Assembly (NCBI GenBank): GCA_038030265.1
Contig: CM075937.1
Coordinates: forward strand, 47,534,198-47,598,197
Origin: Corythucha ciliata
Taxonomy: Eukaryota > Arthropoda > Insecta > Hemiptera > Tingidae
Reading direction: 5' to 3'
DNA: 64,000 nucleotides
Made by a program: the position numbers and the translations under genes. Shown here piece by piece: positions 34,584 through 41,789 of this stretch (its first letter is position 1; the number at the start of each line of letters is the position of its first letter). Below the pieces are notes generated by a model. It was not told the origin of the DNA, searched no databases, and saw only the letters and a program-made list of their open reading frames with translations.

Positions 34584-35758
34584 GAGTGCTTTTTTCATGG
34601 CGGGAGTTATCTGTATAGGCATTTTTAGGGTGTGAATCGACAGGTTTTTTGCCATTGTTAGAGTGCATGTGACCAATTTAGCTGTTTTTCGGACGCCAAG
34701 TATCCAGAAAGCCAAGGCCACTTTTCTTGCGCGAATGGTCGATTTAGCCATTTTTAGGGCGCGAATCATTTACTTTTCAGATATTTTCAAGGCTCCCTAA
34801 TCGTACGTCTAGCAATTTATAAGGCACGAGAAGTCAGTTTGGCTACTATTAGAGCGACAATCGCCAGTTTTGCTATTTTTAGGTCGTAAATAGTAAGTTT
34901 AGTCATTTTTAAGGCGCGAAAGTCTTCATTTTTTGGTACGACTGTAGTCAGCTATCCGATTTTTTGTGGGAATACCTAGTTTAGCTATTTGAAGGATGGG
35001 AGTGGCTATCAAGCCAGTTTTTTTTTACAGCAAAGCATGCAATTTCTCAAATCCCTGCCTTTTAAGCAAAACCTGAATCCGCGTCTCCACCGGCTGCTAG
35101 TGCCCCCCCCCCTCCCCCCGATAGTTCTCGCCTAGGGGCCCCGCGAGGGCTAGAAACTGCCCTGAACACCCTTTATAATTTTCTTTTAATTATTTTTAGC
35201 CGAATCGTTGCGGGCACGAATGCGGGCGAAGCACGTGCGGCAGCACGTGCAGTTCCCGCCATCGTCACTGCGGTGCCCCAGTCAGCCATAGAATACGAGA
35301 ACCAACGCCGGAGCATGGTGAAGAGAGTGCGTCTCTTCTTTATGGTCAACCGCACGATAGGTGAGCCCTTCGCCCTTACCCCCGTCGCCGTCGGCCTTAT
35401 AAATATGAAACGAACATTTTTTTTTTAATTATTCCTCAGAATCTGCAGCTGTGACGTTCATTGTTGCCACGAGAAAAACTTTCAATCTTCCACTTCATCG
35501 TCCGCTCACCGACACTTTGGTGATTCAACCGACTGTCGAAACGATCTCGTCGAAGAGACAAATTCATGGCGACGCGGCGGCCTACCACCGTCGTCGTCAT
35601 CGTTACATCACAACAATCCACCGCCTCCCTCCTGGGACGACTGTAGTAGTTCACATCACTCCGACAACACTTGCTGTTCCTGTAGCGGCGAGTCCTCCTG
35701 CTTGTATTCAGAGGCGGCCGTACATTCGTCATCGGCGGCGGCGACTTGTCGAGCTTAG
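19836..35758 (+). CDS. robo: Roundabout (Robo) Slit receptor, 3' part, ten exons
   Basis: Ten exons joined in phase encode about 797 residues and a stop: the end of the last Ig domain, three FN3 domains, one transmembrane helix and a long cytoplasmic tail. Robo family marks are the FN3-2 run FTKYEFFLVPFFKSVEGQPS, cytoplasmic CC0 (YSEVDT), CC1 (YATTT, the Abl-site tyrosine) and CC2 (LPPPPEHPP, the Ena/VASP-binding site). Robo binds Slit through its first Ig domains and drives repulsive axon guidance at the plasma membrane. The first four Ig domains are not found in the 19.8 kb upstream, so they lie outside the window. The last two exons follow a 10.5 kb transposon-filled intron and are assigned by phase and composition. 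Which paralogue (Robo1, 2 or 3) cannot be told. Confidence 0.9.
20328..20558 (+). CDS. robo: robo exon: end of FN3-1, start of FN3-2
   Basis: Acceptor ATCACAG, donor GTAAGT, both phases 0. It encodes LKPDTSFMFIVRAENAHG, the F-G strands of FN3-1, then a linker and the VKISWE strand of FN3-2. The preceding 124-bp intron is C-rich. Confidence 0.92.
20654..20879 (+). CDS. robo: robo exon: body of FN3-2
   Basis: Acceptor TTTACAG, donor GTACGG, ending in phase 1. It contains EGIYVRFREL, YNMVTVMNAGA and KYEFFLVPFFKSVEGQPS, the segments most conserved in Robo proteins. This exon gives the strongest family match. Confidence 0.95.
20966..21081 (+). CDS. robo: robo exon: start of FN3-3
   Basis: Acceptor TCAACAG, donor GTGAGC. 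It encodes PSAAPVNVHM, VVRWSAPPPQHFNG and ILGYK, the A-C strands of the third FN3 domain, ending in phase 0. Confidence 0.92.
21300..21430 (-). repeat. TTTTGTGGTT-type short repeats, left block
   Basis: Several imperfect 16-bp units (CTTTGTGGTCAGAGCA and variants) in the robo intron, paired with the block at 22436-22535 across an LTR-like insertion. In reverse complement the unit resembles the GCTCTAACCACAG unit of the 1.2-3.4 kb minisatellite. Confidence 0.6.
21606..22425 (-). mobile_element. LTR-like repeat, copy 1 (robo intron)
   Basis: In reverse complement this matches 61722-62785 over its whole length: TGACGTCGGG start, AAAAGTCGGAAAGGGAACC, a TATATAACC TATA-like box (22215-22225), GACGACTCGACTGGGATACA, and the ACGGGGAAAGGTTCG and GGGACGCTA-containing end. 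A TG start, a TATA box and no coding frame fit a solo LTR or TRIM. Its other end (CA) and target duplication are not clear. Confidence 0.7.
22436..22535 (-). repeat. TTTTGTGGTTAGAGCA short tandem repeats, right block
   Basis: About six 16-bp units in a row (GTGGTTAGAGCATTTT and variants). They probably formed one array with 21300-21430 before the LTR-like insertion. Confidence 0.75.
22536..23501. other. Rest of robo intron; no gene
   Basis: Unique and decayed repeat sequence. Near 22822 TTGGCAACCCTGGTAATT resembles the terminus of a dispersed repeat whose other end is near 6909. A few units of the degenerate 32-bp family occur near 23000 and 23300. Confidence 0.5.
23502..23838 (+). CDS. robo: robo exon: end of FN3-3, transmembrane helix
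   Basis: Acceptor TTTGTTTCAG, donor GTAAAA, ending in phase 1. FN3-3 finishes with YGVRVGAFTRIGLGPFS. Residues from WLFVTSVSLIVVVLG (23727 to about 23800) form the transmembrane helix, followed by a basic stop-transfer run RKKQ. The preceding 2.4 kb intron contains an LTR-like repeat. Confidence 0.92.
23928..24154 (+). CDS. robo: robo exon: CC0 and CC1 motifs
   Basis: The acceptor CCATAG is chosen over the nearby CGCAG because only it keeps the frame. It encodes LWIDRGW, YSEVDT with RSLSTFYN (CC0, 24056-24097) and PYATTT (CC1, tyrosine codon at 24122). CC1 tyrosine is an Abl target and CC1 mediates contact with DCC/Frazzled in studied Robos. Confidence 0.93.
24230..24281 (+). CDS. robo: robo micro-exon in cytoplasmic tail
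   Basis: A 52-bp exon between TTTTAG and GTGAGT encoding KSESKDLMSQELRPILL. Its phases (0 in, 1 out) fit both neighbours. It is a small linker exon that could be skipped only with a frame change. Confidence 0.8.
24347..24705 (+). CDS. robo: robo exon: CC2 motif, Gly- and Ser-rich segment
   Basis: Acceptor CTTAAAAG, donor GTAAGTG, ending in phase 0. It encodes NWNEF followed by LPPPPEHPP (24445-24471), the CC2 Ena/VASP EVH1-binding motif. A glycine run near 24505, RSYQSYVPG, and a Cys/Ser-rich end (RRCGSCSSRDN, CPGTSSWHADSC) follow. Confidence 0.92.
24748..24870 (+). repeat. Dispersed transposon-end repeat, copy 1
   Basis: TATACAGTGTATTCCAGGAG and the following 100 bp match the sequence at 63366-63480 (TTACAGGGTGTTTCAGGAGG). 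TACAGGGTGTTTCAGGA is a frequent end of arthropod DNA transposons; the class is not settled here. Confidence 0.6.
25371..25780 (+). pseudogene. BEL gag fragment
   Basis: The frame encodes LTSQEKLRYLKNCLSGEPLQ, ALEILDTAYNKP and SADYLPTYWLLRKLP, which follow the BEL/Pao gag (DUF1759-like) pattern. An in-frame stop at about 25710 is followed by continued similarity (QFAREHRDAGG), so the gene is broken. A zinc-knuckle-like region, CSRCPGMHHTLL, lies at about 26035-26075 in another frame. Confidence 0.8.
26380..26640 (+). pseudogene. BEL protease fragment
   Basis: VALLATAELTV, LVRALIDSGSEYSLIS and CAQRL form the retropepsin-like core with the DSGS active site at about 26485. The frame breaks at a G-run near 26626 just before reverse transcriptase begins. 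Confidence 0.8.
26641..27170 (+). pseudogene. BEL reverse transcriptase fragment
   Basis: RVVFDSSAP, then in another frame FTADIRQMF with the first catalytic Asp, then VTFGVSPSPYLAIRTLREL and STFVDDILTG with the FVDD catalytic pair (26990-27010). Frameshifts and a TGA near 26798 interrupt it. The order and motifs match Pao/BEL reverse transcriptase. Confidence 0.85.
27171..27945 (+). pseudogene. BEL connection and RNase H region
   Basis: VLGVRWDPTTDCF, RIYDPAGWLTPV, HLFYDASSVSYAAVAYL (RNase H first Asp) and, in a second frame, INRLELEAAHWAL and VWAWSDSRVTLAWL. A frameshift lies in the C-run near 27625. The order matches BEL/Pao pol. Confidence 0.85.
27946..28403 (+). pseudogene. BEL integrase N-terminal fragment
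   Basis: Pieces such as FLDAEGVLRVG, TDLSEDNSHPVILPKHCHLT and LPAARVTVPDP in different frames correspond to the integrase zinc-binding region and the sequence just before the catalytic core. The element is cut here by the AAGCAGCA-ended insertion. Confidence 0.75.
28805..29213 (-). pseudogene. DUF4806-like gene remnant
   Basis: Minus-strand exons are suggested: 29131-29213 (IFDEKQLTTLEGLLTND, donor GTAAAT), about 29036-29071 (FKLSMLGGAK), and 28918-29014 (MMVHVIAMCIIRKYLQLAGC, KKPFEYLNLARALN, donor GTAAGA), then a short exon to about 28800. The succession LxxLGG, an Ile/Leu-rich helix and a KKPF-L end fits the DUF4806 pattern, found in many invertebrate proteins linked to mobile elements. 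A poly-T run at 29019-29031 interrupts the middle. Function unknown. Confidence 0.4.
29380..29720. repeat. GCAACA/GTTGC-rich repeat, also at 32060-32320
   Basis: Repeated TTGCC, GCAACA and GGCAATA words occur here and at 32060-32320, where GAGCAACATTTATTGAGCAAC and GTTGCTAGTGTAAACGAGCC suggest a transposon end. The relationship between the two blocks is loose. Confidence 0.35.
29807..30115 (+). mobile_element. tRNA-derived SINE
   Basis: The 5' part is tRNA-like, with an A box TGGTGTAATGG at about 29819-29829 and a B box GGTTCGAATCC at 29864-29874, correctly spaced for RNA polymerase III. The acceptor stem does not pair and 3' CCA is absent, so it is not a working tRNA. A tRNA-unrelated body of about 210 bp follows, ending in AAAAAATATATATAT, a typical SINE tail. 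It lies next to the foldback element at 30134. Confidence 0.8.
30134..31890. mobile_element. Large foldback element, 1.76 kb
   Basis: The ends read ACAGGGTGGATGCG and the complement of ACAGGGCGGAGTAAG. Long arms pair across the element: TTTTCCTTGACT, AACCCTTCGAGA, CTTCCCAGCTGA, CTTCAACGTGTCTCTTTCAAA and GGCGATT on the left recur in reverse complement between 31430 and 31890. Arms are roughly 650-750 bp and about 70-80% identical. The core around 30800-31200 is less symmetric. Only short frames exist, so it is non-autonomous. Confidence 0.85.
31214..31354. mobile_element. MITE nested in the foldback, TTTCACCACC ends
   Basis: ATTTCACCACCGAGAGTTAAGG on the left pairs with CTAACTCCCGGTGGTGAAATTGG on the right. 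About 140 bp, no coding frame. It breaks the symmetry of the host foldback, so it inserted later. Confidence 0.8.
33309..34050 (+). pseudogene. BEL integrase core and C-terminus, 3' part of split element
   Basis: GVDYTGPFQYKASV, WVTVFVCFAERAVHLELVTSLS (core with catalytic Asp), then in another frame FNPPAASHMGGLFESTVKSIK with the catalytic Glu, and TPGHSLVGGPLVAPPE plus a RWAVAQRQRQ C-terminal part. Frameshifts separate them. This completes the element begun at 25029. Confidence 0.85.
34440..35030. repeat. Second degenerate repeat family, about 32 bp units
   Basis: Units around ATTTTTAGGGCGCGAAT and GTCAGTTTAGCC recur about 14 times with strong divergence. The sequence differs from the GCTAATTCGCGG family but has similar length and decay. 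It lies in the last long robo intron, about 170 bp before the next exon, and contains a run of about 40 T at 34540-34582. Confidence 0.75.
35200..35360 (+). CDS. robo: Probable robo exon: Cys/His-rich tail
   Basis: Acceptor TATTTTTAG, donor GTGAGC. The frame that continues phase 0 from 24705 is open and encodes CGHECGRSTCGSTCSSRHRHC, extending the Cys-rich run at the end of the previous exon. Another frame is also open but does not fit the incoming phase. It ends in phase 2. Confidence 0.65.
35440..35758 (+). CDS. robo: Probable robo last exon
   Basis: Acceptor ATTCCTCAG, entering in phase 2, open to TAG at 35756. It encodes ICSCDVHCCHEKN, SSTSSSAHRHF, a His/Asn/Pro stretch, and near the end CCSCSGESSCLYSEA, which resembles a Cys-rich motif I recall at the C-terminus of insect Robo proteins. 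That memory is untested. An alternative frame is open further, to 35915. Confidence 0.6.
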
Positions 35759-36943
35759 CGAACGGCCCCCTCGCCGCATTATTATTTGCTCGACCCTAAA
35801 ACGGACGATTATCGCGTATCATCCATATACATGTGAAAAACGTGAGTTTATTTCTTTTTTTTTTTATTTTCTTTATTTTATTTTTCACGTCGCTGAAAAC
35901 GAAGCTCATCTGTAGGCACACACTGCTCAATATGAACTGACTGGGCAGTGCGGGGCGGGGGGAAATCTCAATTAAACGATCATCGTAATCCTTCTAGCTG
36001 GATTCGTAATTACAATTTTAGAGGTGACAATACTATTGCTCTCCGTCTCTCAATTTACTTTGTATGTACTTTGTGAATACGCGCAGTTTTCTATCGCGCC
36101 CATAAAATGGGTAGAATTCTTTCTTTTAAAAAAAACAACATAGGACCGTACTTAGATCTTAAGGAAACGATAAAAAACTACGAATCACATAGGATGCTAG
36201 TCATTTTGTAGTTGTATAAACAATTTCATTGACGTACTTATTAATAGTAGAAATATCTGTGATTACTTTTGTTAATATTATATCATTTTTTTCTCGTAGC
36301 AGAGAAATTAATTCTACCGGAAAAGCTTTATTAATTTTTATAACTTATTTGTGTTCAAAACAATGATTCGACGTTGAATTTGTTTTTAATTAATTTCGTT
36401 CAAGTTGGTGTTCTGTGTACTATCCGGATAAATAATATCATTTTTCTCCTCAAAGGAGTTAATGTTAAAATTGTGTACAGACACAGATGGAGTGGGGGGC
36501 TATGTCCTCTTTTTCCACTGAAGTTTCGATGTTTTATAAGCGATTTATGTGTACAGGAAAAACGAACAAAGTATGAAATTGCTCACTGTTTCACAATCAC
36601 GAACAGAACATTTATTTTGTGTTTTCTATTGACGGTAACTGTGATGACGGTCACAGCGGCGGGTGTTGGCGGGGGGGGGGGGGGCTTGCTCGGAGGAAGG
36701 GTCTGACCTTACACCACCTACATAGGTGTCAAAGATCGGAAACCCTCCCTCCTCACCCCCTCGCCCGCTCACCGCACATTGGCGACCAAGCCCGATCCAC
36801 ACAGTCATAATCCAAAAGCTCCCGACCACATCCAAATTCCCTTTCATTGAGGATTTGCGGCTAAACAACAAACAATTTTGTGATTTTTGCTCTAAAAAAG
36901 ACCATTTCGCCCACTAATAACCAATTTTCGCAGGTCTGGCTCC
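35759..36943. other. 3' flank of robo; no gene recognised
   Basis: AT-rich with G-runs at 36670-36685. No AATAAA stands close to the predicted stop; GATAAATAAT near 36428 is a weak candidate. Short frames here lack support. Confidence 0.45.
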
Positions 36944-37077
36944 CAGCACATCACACTCTCTTGATACAAAAGACCCGACAATCGCTTCAAAACACAGGAA
37001 AAAAAGGGGCAGCGTAGTCGTTTTTGACAAGATTTAGTCCCCCAACGACCAGGAGAATAGAATGTGCTGGGAGCTCG
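36944..37077. mobile_element. Short element with GCTCCCAGCACAT inverted ends
   Basis: GGCTCCCAGCACAT and ATGTGCTGGGAGC face each other about 105 bp apart. The interior (GATACAAAAGACC, TTCAAAAC, AAAGGGG, TCGTTTTTGACAAG) is related to 39700-39825 and, inverted, to 61455-61590, so it is a dispersed family. Confidence 0.65.
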
Positions 37078-37489
37078 TCGAAGAAGGAATTTTTTTTCCA
37101 ATAATTGACAAGGTGTGGTTTAATCGATTTGCAGCGATTTCTATCGTGCTGATTAGGTTGAGAGATGGGCATTTCCAGGGGTGCCCGACGTCACTGTCGA
37201 GAGAAATTCGTACCCATTTCAAAAGCTTAATAACGGCGTGGAGACCAAAACCACGTGGGACAATTTTTCCGGCGCAGACCTCCTGGAACGTTATGTTCTT
37301 CTGATACGGGAGATCAGAAATCACCGTGTTATACTGGACAAAAGAGGCAAAATCGCCGGAACACGTAATATCAAGAAAATGGCGCCATTCGTTTGTTTAG
37401 CCGTGCAATACACAATTTTTTTTTCAAAAACCACATTGTGTATCGCCAACTTCACGCATCGGAACACATGATCACAATCGTTTGTTTCG

Positions 37490-37540
37490 CTCAGTGGCGT
37501 AGGTAGCAATTTGTCCTCGGTGGGGGGGGGGATCATCATT
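37490..37540 (+). repeat. Transposon-end-like sequence CAGTGGCGTAGG
   Basis: CAGTGGCGTAGGTAGCAATT followed by a G-run resembles the CAGTGGCG-type ends at 7144, 46650 and 54596. It stands about 110 bp before a degenerate array and may mark the end of the element that carries it. Confidence 0.4.
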
Positions 37541-37599
37541 CCACCCAGCCATCACACTCTTGAATTTGGACATCTTGCTGGCGTCATCATAGCCTCAAT

Positions 37600-39410
37600 C
37601 TCTCAAGTTAGGGGCGATTTATGGACTCTACCAGCAAATCAGCGCTTTTTTGGCCGAGTGTATCGTTCTTCTCAATTTCCGCCGCATATTAGCGATTTTG
37701 CCCCACCCGCTCCCATGGCCATGAATTTGCGCATTTTCTCAACATTAGCAGCAAAATATAGTTTTTATCCCGTGAGCGATGTTTCTTAATTATCCACGAG
37801 TTTTGGCATTTTCCTCAATTTTAGCAGTGTATTACCGATTTTTAAAATTGTTTTACCAGGGGATTAGCACTTTTCTCAGTTTTAACTGGAAATTAACGTT
37901 TTTCTTAAGTGTTTTCCACAACATTAGCCGCAAAATAGGGGGATTTTTCATGAATTAGGATTTGTTTGGTTCACCATACGCAATGCATGAGCGATTTTTC
38001 TCAGTTTACCCGCGAATTAGTAGCGGTTTCTTCACCTATGGCCATAAATTGGCGCTTTGTTTCAAATTTCAGCCTGAAAAGTTGCCTTCAGAATCCGCAA
38101 ATTGGCGTATATTCAGTTTTTTGGCGCAGATTGGATTTTTTCTCAATTTCAATCACGAATTAGCGCTTTTTTTTTTTAACTGTAGCGGCGACGCGTCGTA
38201 GCGTTTCAAACCTGTGAATTATCGAATTTTCTCGATTTCAGCCACAAATTGGCGTTTGACGCAATTTTAGCTGTAAACTGGCGAATTTTTCCATTTTTAG
38301 CCGCGTGTTAGCAATTTTCTTAATTTTTAGGTTTAAAATTAACCTTTCTCTTAATTTTGACCAGGCAAATTATTTTATTTTCTAAATATTACCCGCGAAT
38401 TAGCGGTTTTTCACATTTTACCACCGCATTAGCAAAATTATAGAACTTTCATAGGTATAGATTATTGCTTCTTTTCAGTTCTGGCCGTGAATTAGCGTAT
38501 TTTTCAACATTGTAATATAGCGATGCATGAATTTGCCATTTTTCTGAATTTTATCCACAAAAATGCCTTCAGAAGGTGCGAATTTAAATATGTAAATTTA
38601 TTTTTTTCAAACCAGAAAATTCACATCTATCCATCCATTTCAGTTAAAAAATCATCATTTTTAAATTGTAAATTTCACGACGCACTCAATTCGAGAATGA
38701 GCCATGTTTCTCAATTTTAGCAGCGAATTTTCGCTTTTTCTAAATTTTAGCAGCCTGGTAGCGCTTCCAACCTGTGCATTACCTACCGCGTTTTGTCAAT
38801 TTTTGCCAAGAATTGGCGTTTGACTCAATTTAAGCTGCAAATTAGCATTTTTTTCCATTGTTAACTGAGAATTAGCACTTTTGCCCAATTTGAACTGAAA
38901 ATTAACGTTTTTCTTAATTTTAGCAGCGCTAATTGGCGATTTTTTCAATTTTTGCCGCGAATTGGTGATTTTCTTCATTTTACATCCGCGAATTAACGTT
39001 TTTCCACAACTTTATCTGCAAATTGCAAATTAGCGATTTTTCCCATTTTTAGCTGTGAAATAGAGTTTTGTGCTAATTTTGCAGCTATTCAGCATCCTAT
39101 TCCCTTTTTCATACGCGAATGGACAATTTTACGCCATTTTAATTGTGAATTTGCCATTTTTGTCCAATTTTAACCTGAAAGTGTCTTTTATTTGTCAATA
39201 TTATAGCGTGTTTTCTCGACTTAAACCGCGGGGTTTGCCCAAATACAACACTTTTGCGTTGATTTCCACAATTTATTCGAAGAATGGCCTCTGTGTACCG
39301 CGAATCAGCGATTTTTTTTCTTAATTTTAGTCTGGAAGTTGCATCGCGAGACCATGAATCAGCGCTTTTTAGCAGCCATAGCCACGAATATTACCGATTT
39401 TTGCCTGATA
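37600..39410 (-). repeat. Degenerate 32-bp repeat array, reverse polarity
   Basis: About 55 units with CGAATTAGCG and TTTTTCTCAATTTTAGCC cores. The spacer AAGTTGCCTTCAGAATCCGC occurs near 38080 and ATGCCTTCAGAAGGTGCG near 38561, about 480 bp apart. Confidence 0.92.
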
Positions 39411-39899
39411 GAGGGTCCGGGGCGAACCCCCCCCCCTCTCCTCGTACCTCGGTACACTACTGCGTTGGGTCTGAAGTCCAAAGAAAAAGCTGGACGTACT
39501 CGGACCTTTTCGGGCTGCTTCAAGTCCTGAAAATCTGCTAAACCTCACTTCAACGTGAAATGCTCAATTTTTGGGGATTTTATGGGGCTCTTCGTTATGG
39601 TATTAGTGCTCCTTCGTTCGTATACTTGTAGCTCTGGTGGGGGAGGATCTATTCCCCTTATCCCCCCCCGTACCTAAGCCCCTGCGTTCTCGCCTTTTCC
39701 TTTTCAAGTCACACCCAACCAATTGGAGGAAAAAACTCTTTTCGAGCCGTGCTCCTAAACACATCGTATTCTCTGAATACAAAAGAGTCGTTTTTGACAA
39801 GTTTAGGTCCTCTAGTGACCAGCCTAAAGCCCAATGGAGGCTTTAGGCGCCTGCCGGGTTCAAAGCCCGGCGCCCCCCCCTCCCAGTAGTCAGCACGGA
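39411..39899. other. Spacer between arrays of opposite polarity
   Basis: Contains two C-run-rich stretches that resemble hAT termini and, at 39700-39825, a copy of the GCTCCCAGCACAT-family interior. No gene. Confidence 0.5.
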
Positions 39900-41096
39900 C
39901 TTTTGAGAAAAACCGCTAATTCGTGCCTGAAATTGAGAAAGACGCTAATTCGTGGCCAAAATTGAGATAAAGCTCTGCAATTTACGGTTAAAAAATAAGA
40001 AAAAGCGCTAATTCGTGACTAAAGATTTGAGAAAAAGCTCTCATACACAAATAAAATTGTAAAAAGCGGATGAAATTGAGAACAAAAGCTAATTCATGCC
40101 TGAAATTGAGAAAAAGTGCTCTGCAGTTGCAAACGTTGAGAAAAACGCAAATTCCCAGTTTAAATTGAGATGAAGCGCTGCGATTTGCGGCTATAAAAGT
40201 TCAGATAAAGTGCTAATTGACAGGTGAAGTTGAGAAAACTTCAATTCGCCGATTCTTGAGGCAACTTTTAGCGTAAAGCGCTACTGCGTGGGTAAAAATT
40301 AGCGTAAAATATTAGTTGAGATAGTTGATAAAGACACTAAATCGCAGGTAGAATTGAGAAAATGCGTCAATTCGATGTTAAATTTAATAAATAGTATTTA
40401 TTCGCGAATTCGTGGGGAAACTTTTCGTAGCTTGAATTGTGAGAAAGCGCCATTTCATGGCTAAAAGTTTATAAAAAGTGCTGATTCAATGCTCGAATGA
40501 AGAAAAACTCTAATTCGCGGCTAAAATTAGAAAAAGCGCTAGTACAATTCGCAGAGAAAATTGAGAGAACGTGTCAATCCCATCGTGAAATTGAGAAAAT
40601 AATGAGCAAATTTATGGTCAAAACTGAAAAAAGGGCTCATTTTCACCTAAAACTGAGAAAGAAAAGCGGTTTCCTGAGGCAACTTCGTGACTGTAAAATT
40701 GAAAAAAAAAATACGTATAAATTAACTCTACGTAGCTCTAGCGTACCGAGGCAGGGGCGAGGGGGGCGGACCACCCTGGGCCCCCGTTCGGATGGGGCCC
40801 CTGAAAAGCTTAAACATGAAAAAGTTGGGCGTACAATTGAGAAAAACGCTGATTCGCGGCTAAAATTGAAGGGAAAAAACGCTAAAATTGAGAAAAATGC
40901 CTGAAATGTTTACAAAACTAGTTCATTCGGCCAAAAATGGAGAAAAACGCTAATTCTCGGCTAGAATTGTGATACAGCGCAACAACATGGGGCTTTAAAA
41001 CTTAGGAAATATCCCTAGTTCACAGCTGACTTTGAGACAACGCAAAATCACGAATTCTTGGGGCAAACTCGGGACTGAAATTGGGAAAAAGCCCTT
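39900..41096 (+). repeat. Degenerate 32-bp repeat array, forward polarity
   Basis: GCTAATTCGTGGC and AAATTGAGAAAAAGCG cores. GAGGCAACTTTT occurs near 40258 and GAGGCAACTTCGTG near 40675, about 415 bp apart. A CAGGGGCGAGGGGGGCGGAC hAT-like terminus interrupts it near 40753. A gypsy element was inserted at its right edge. Confidence 0.9.
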
Positions 41097-41100
41097 ATTC

Positions 41101-41246
41101 TGTTCTCTTTCTCTAAATCTTCTCTTCTTTAGGATGTCGATGGATATCAAAAATAAAAATAAAAACTCGAACACGAAACAAATCTTTTCTATATTCAAAA
41201 AAACTTCTCATACATCTACTCTTAGCCATCTATCTCAAAACCAACA
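41101..41246 (-). repeat. 3' LTR of gypsy element
   Basis: Begins TGTTCTCTTTCTC on the plus strand and is repeated with few differences at 45332-45483. It lies at the 3' end of the minus-strand element. ATTC precedes it and also follows 45500, a possible 4-bp target duplication if the right LTR extends to 45500. Confidence 0.7.
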
Positions 41247-41789
41247 TCTATCTCAAATCGTCCTCGATTCGACCGTCGGCGTCTCAGGTAGGTTCTTCAT
41301 CTCTCAATGCTCCAGGTGAGCGTTCCGTCTCAACGTCTCAGGTAAGTTTCGTTTATATATTTATATATATCTTGAACAGAATTTACATCACGCACGCACG
41401 CGTGTAGGTAAGTAAAAGACCAATCTCTCATGAATTAATTATAAAAAGTAAACCAACAACTACATCTATATAAAAAAAAAATCAAACAAGATGCAATATT
41501 CGGTACTCGGAATATCAACCCAAAAAAATCCTTCCCCATGCGGTGATTCGTCAATAAAATTCTAAAATATCAATTAGCATCATTAATCTATAATTACGTC
41601 TCAAAAAATCGGTTAGTTCACCCCAGTATAAAATTTCTTCTTCTCAATCAAGGATTGCGTCTCAAATTAAACTACTAAAAGCGAAATACTTCTCAAATTT
41701 AAAAAAAAAAAACAACAATAGTTATAAATCAGGCAAAAATCAAGAAAAGAAAACACACTAATCTACGTAAAATTTTAAACGTCATGCGT
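41247..41789 (-). other. 3' untranslated part of gypsy element
   Basis: Non-coding sequence between pol and the 3' LTR, with many TCTCAAA and CGTCTCA words on the plus strand. No second open frame such as env is present. Confidence 0.5.

Noticed and set aside
35451..35915. 154-residue frame overlapping the last robo exon
   Set aside because: Arg/Thr-rich and out of phase with the incoming robo exon; noted as an alternative reading only.
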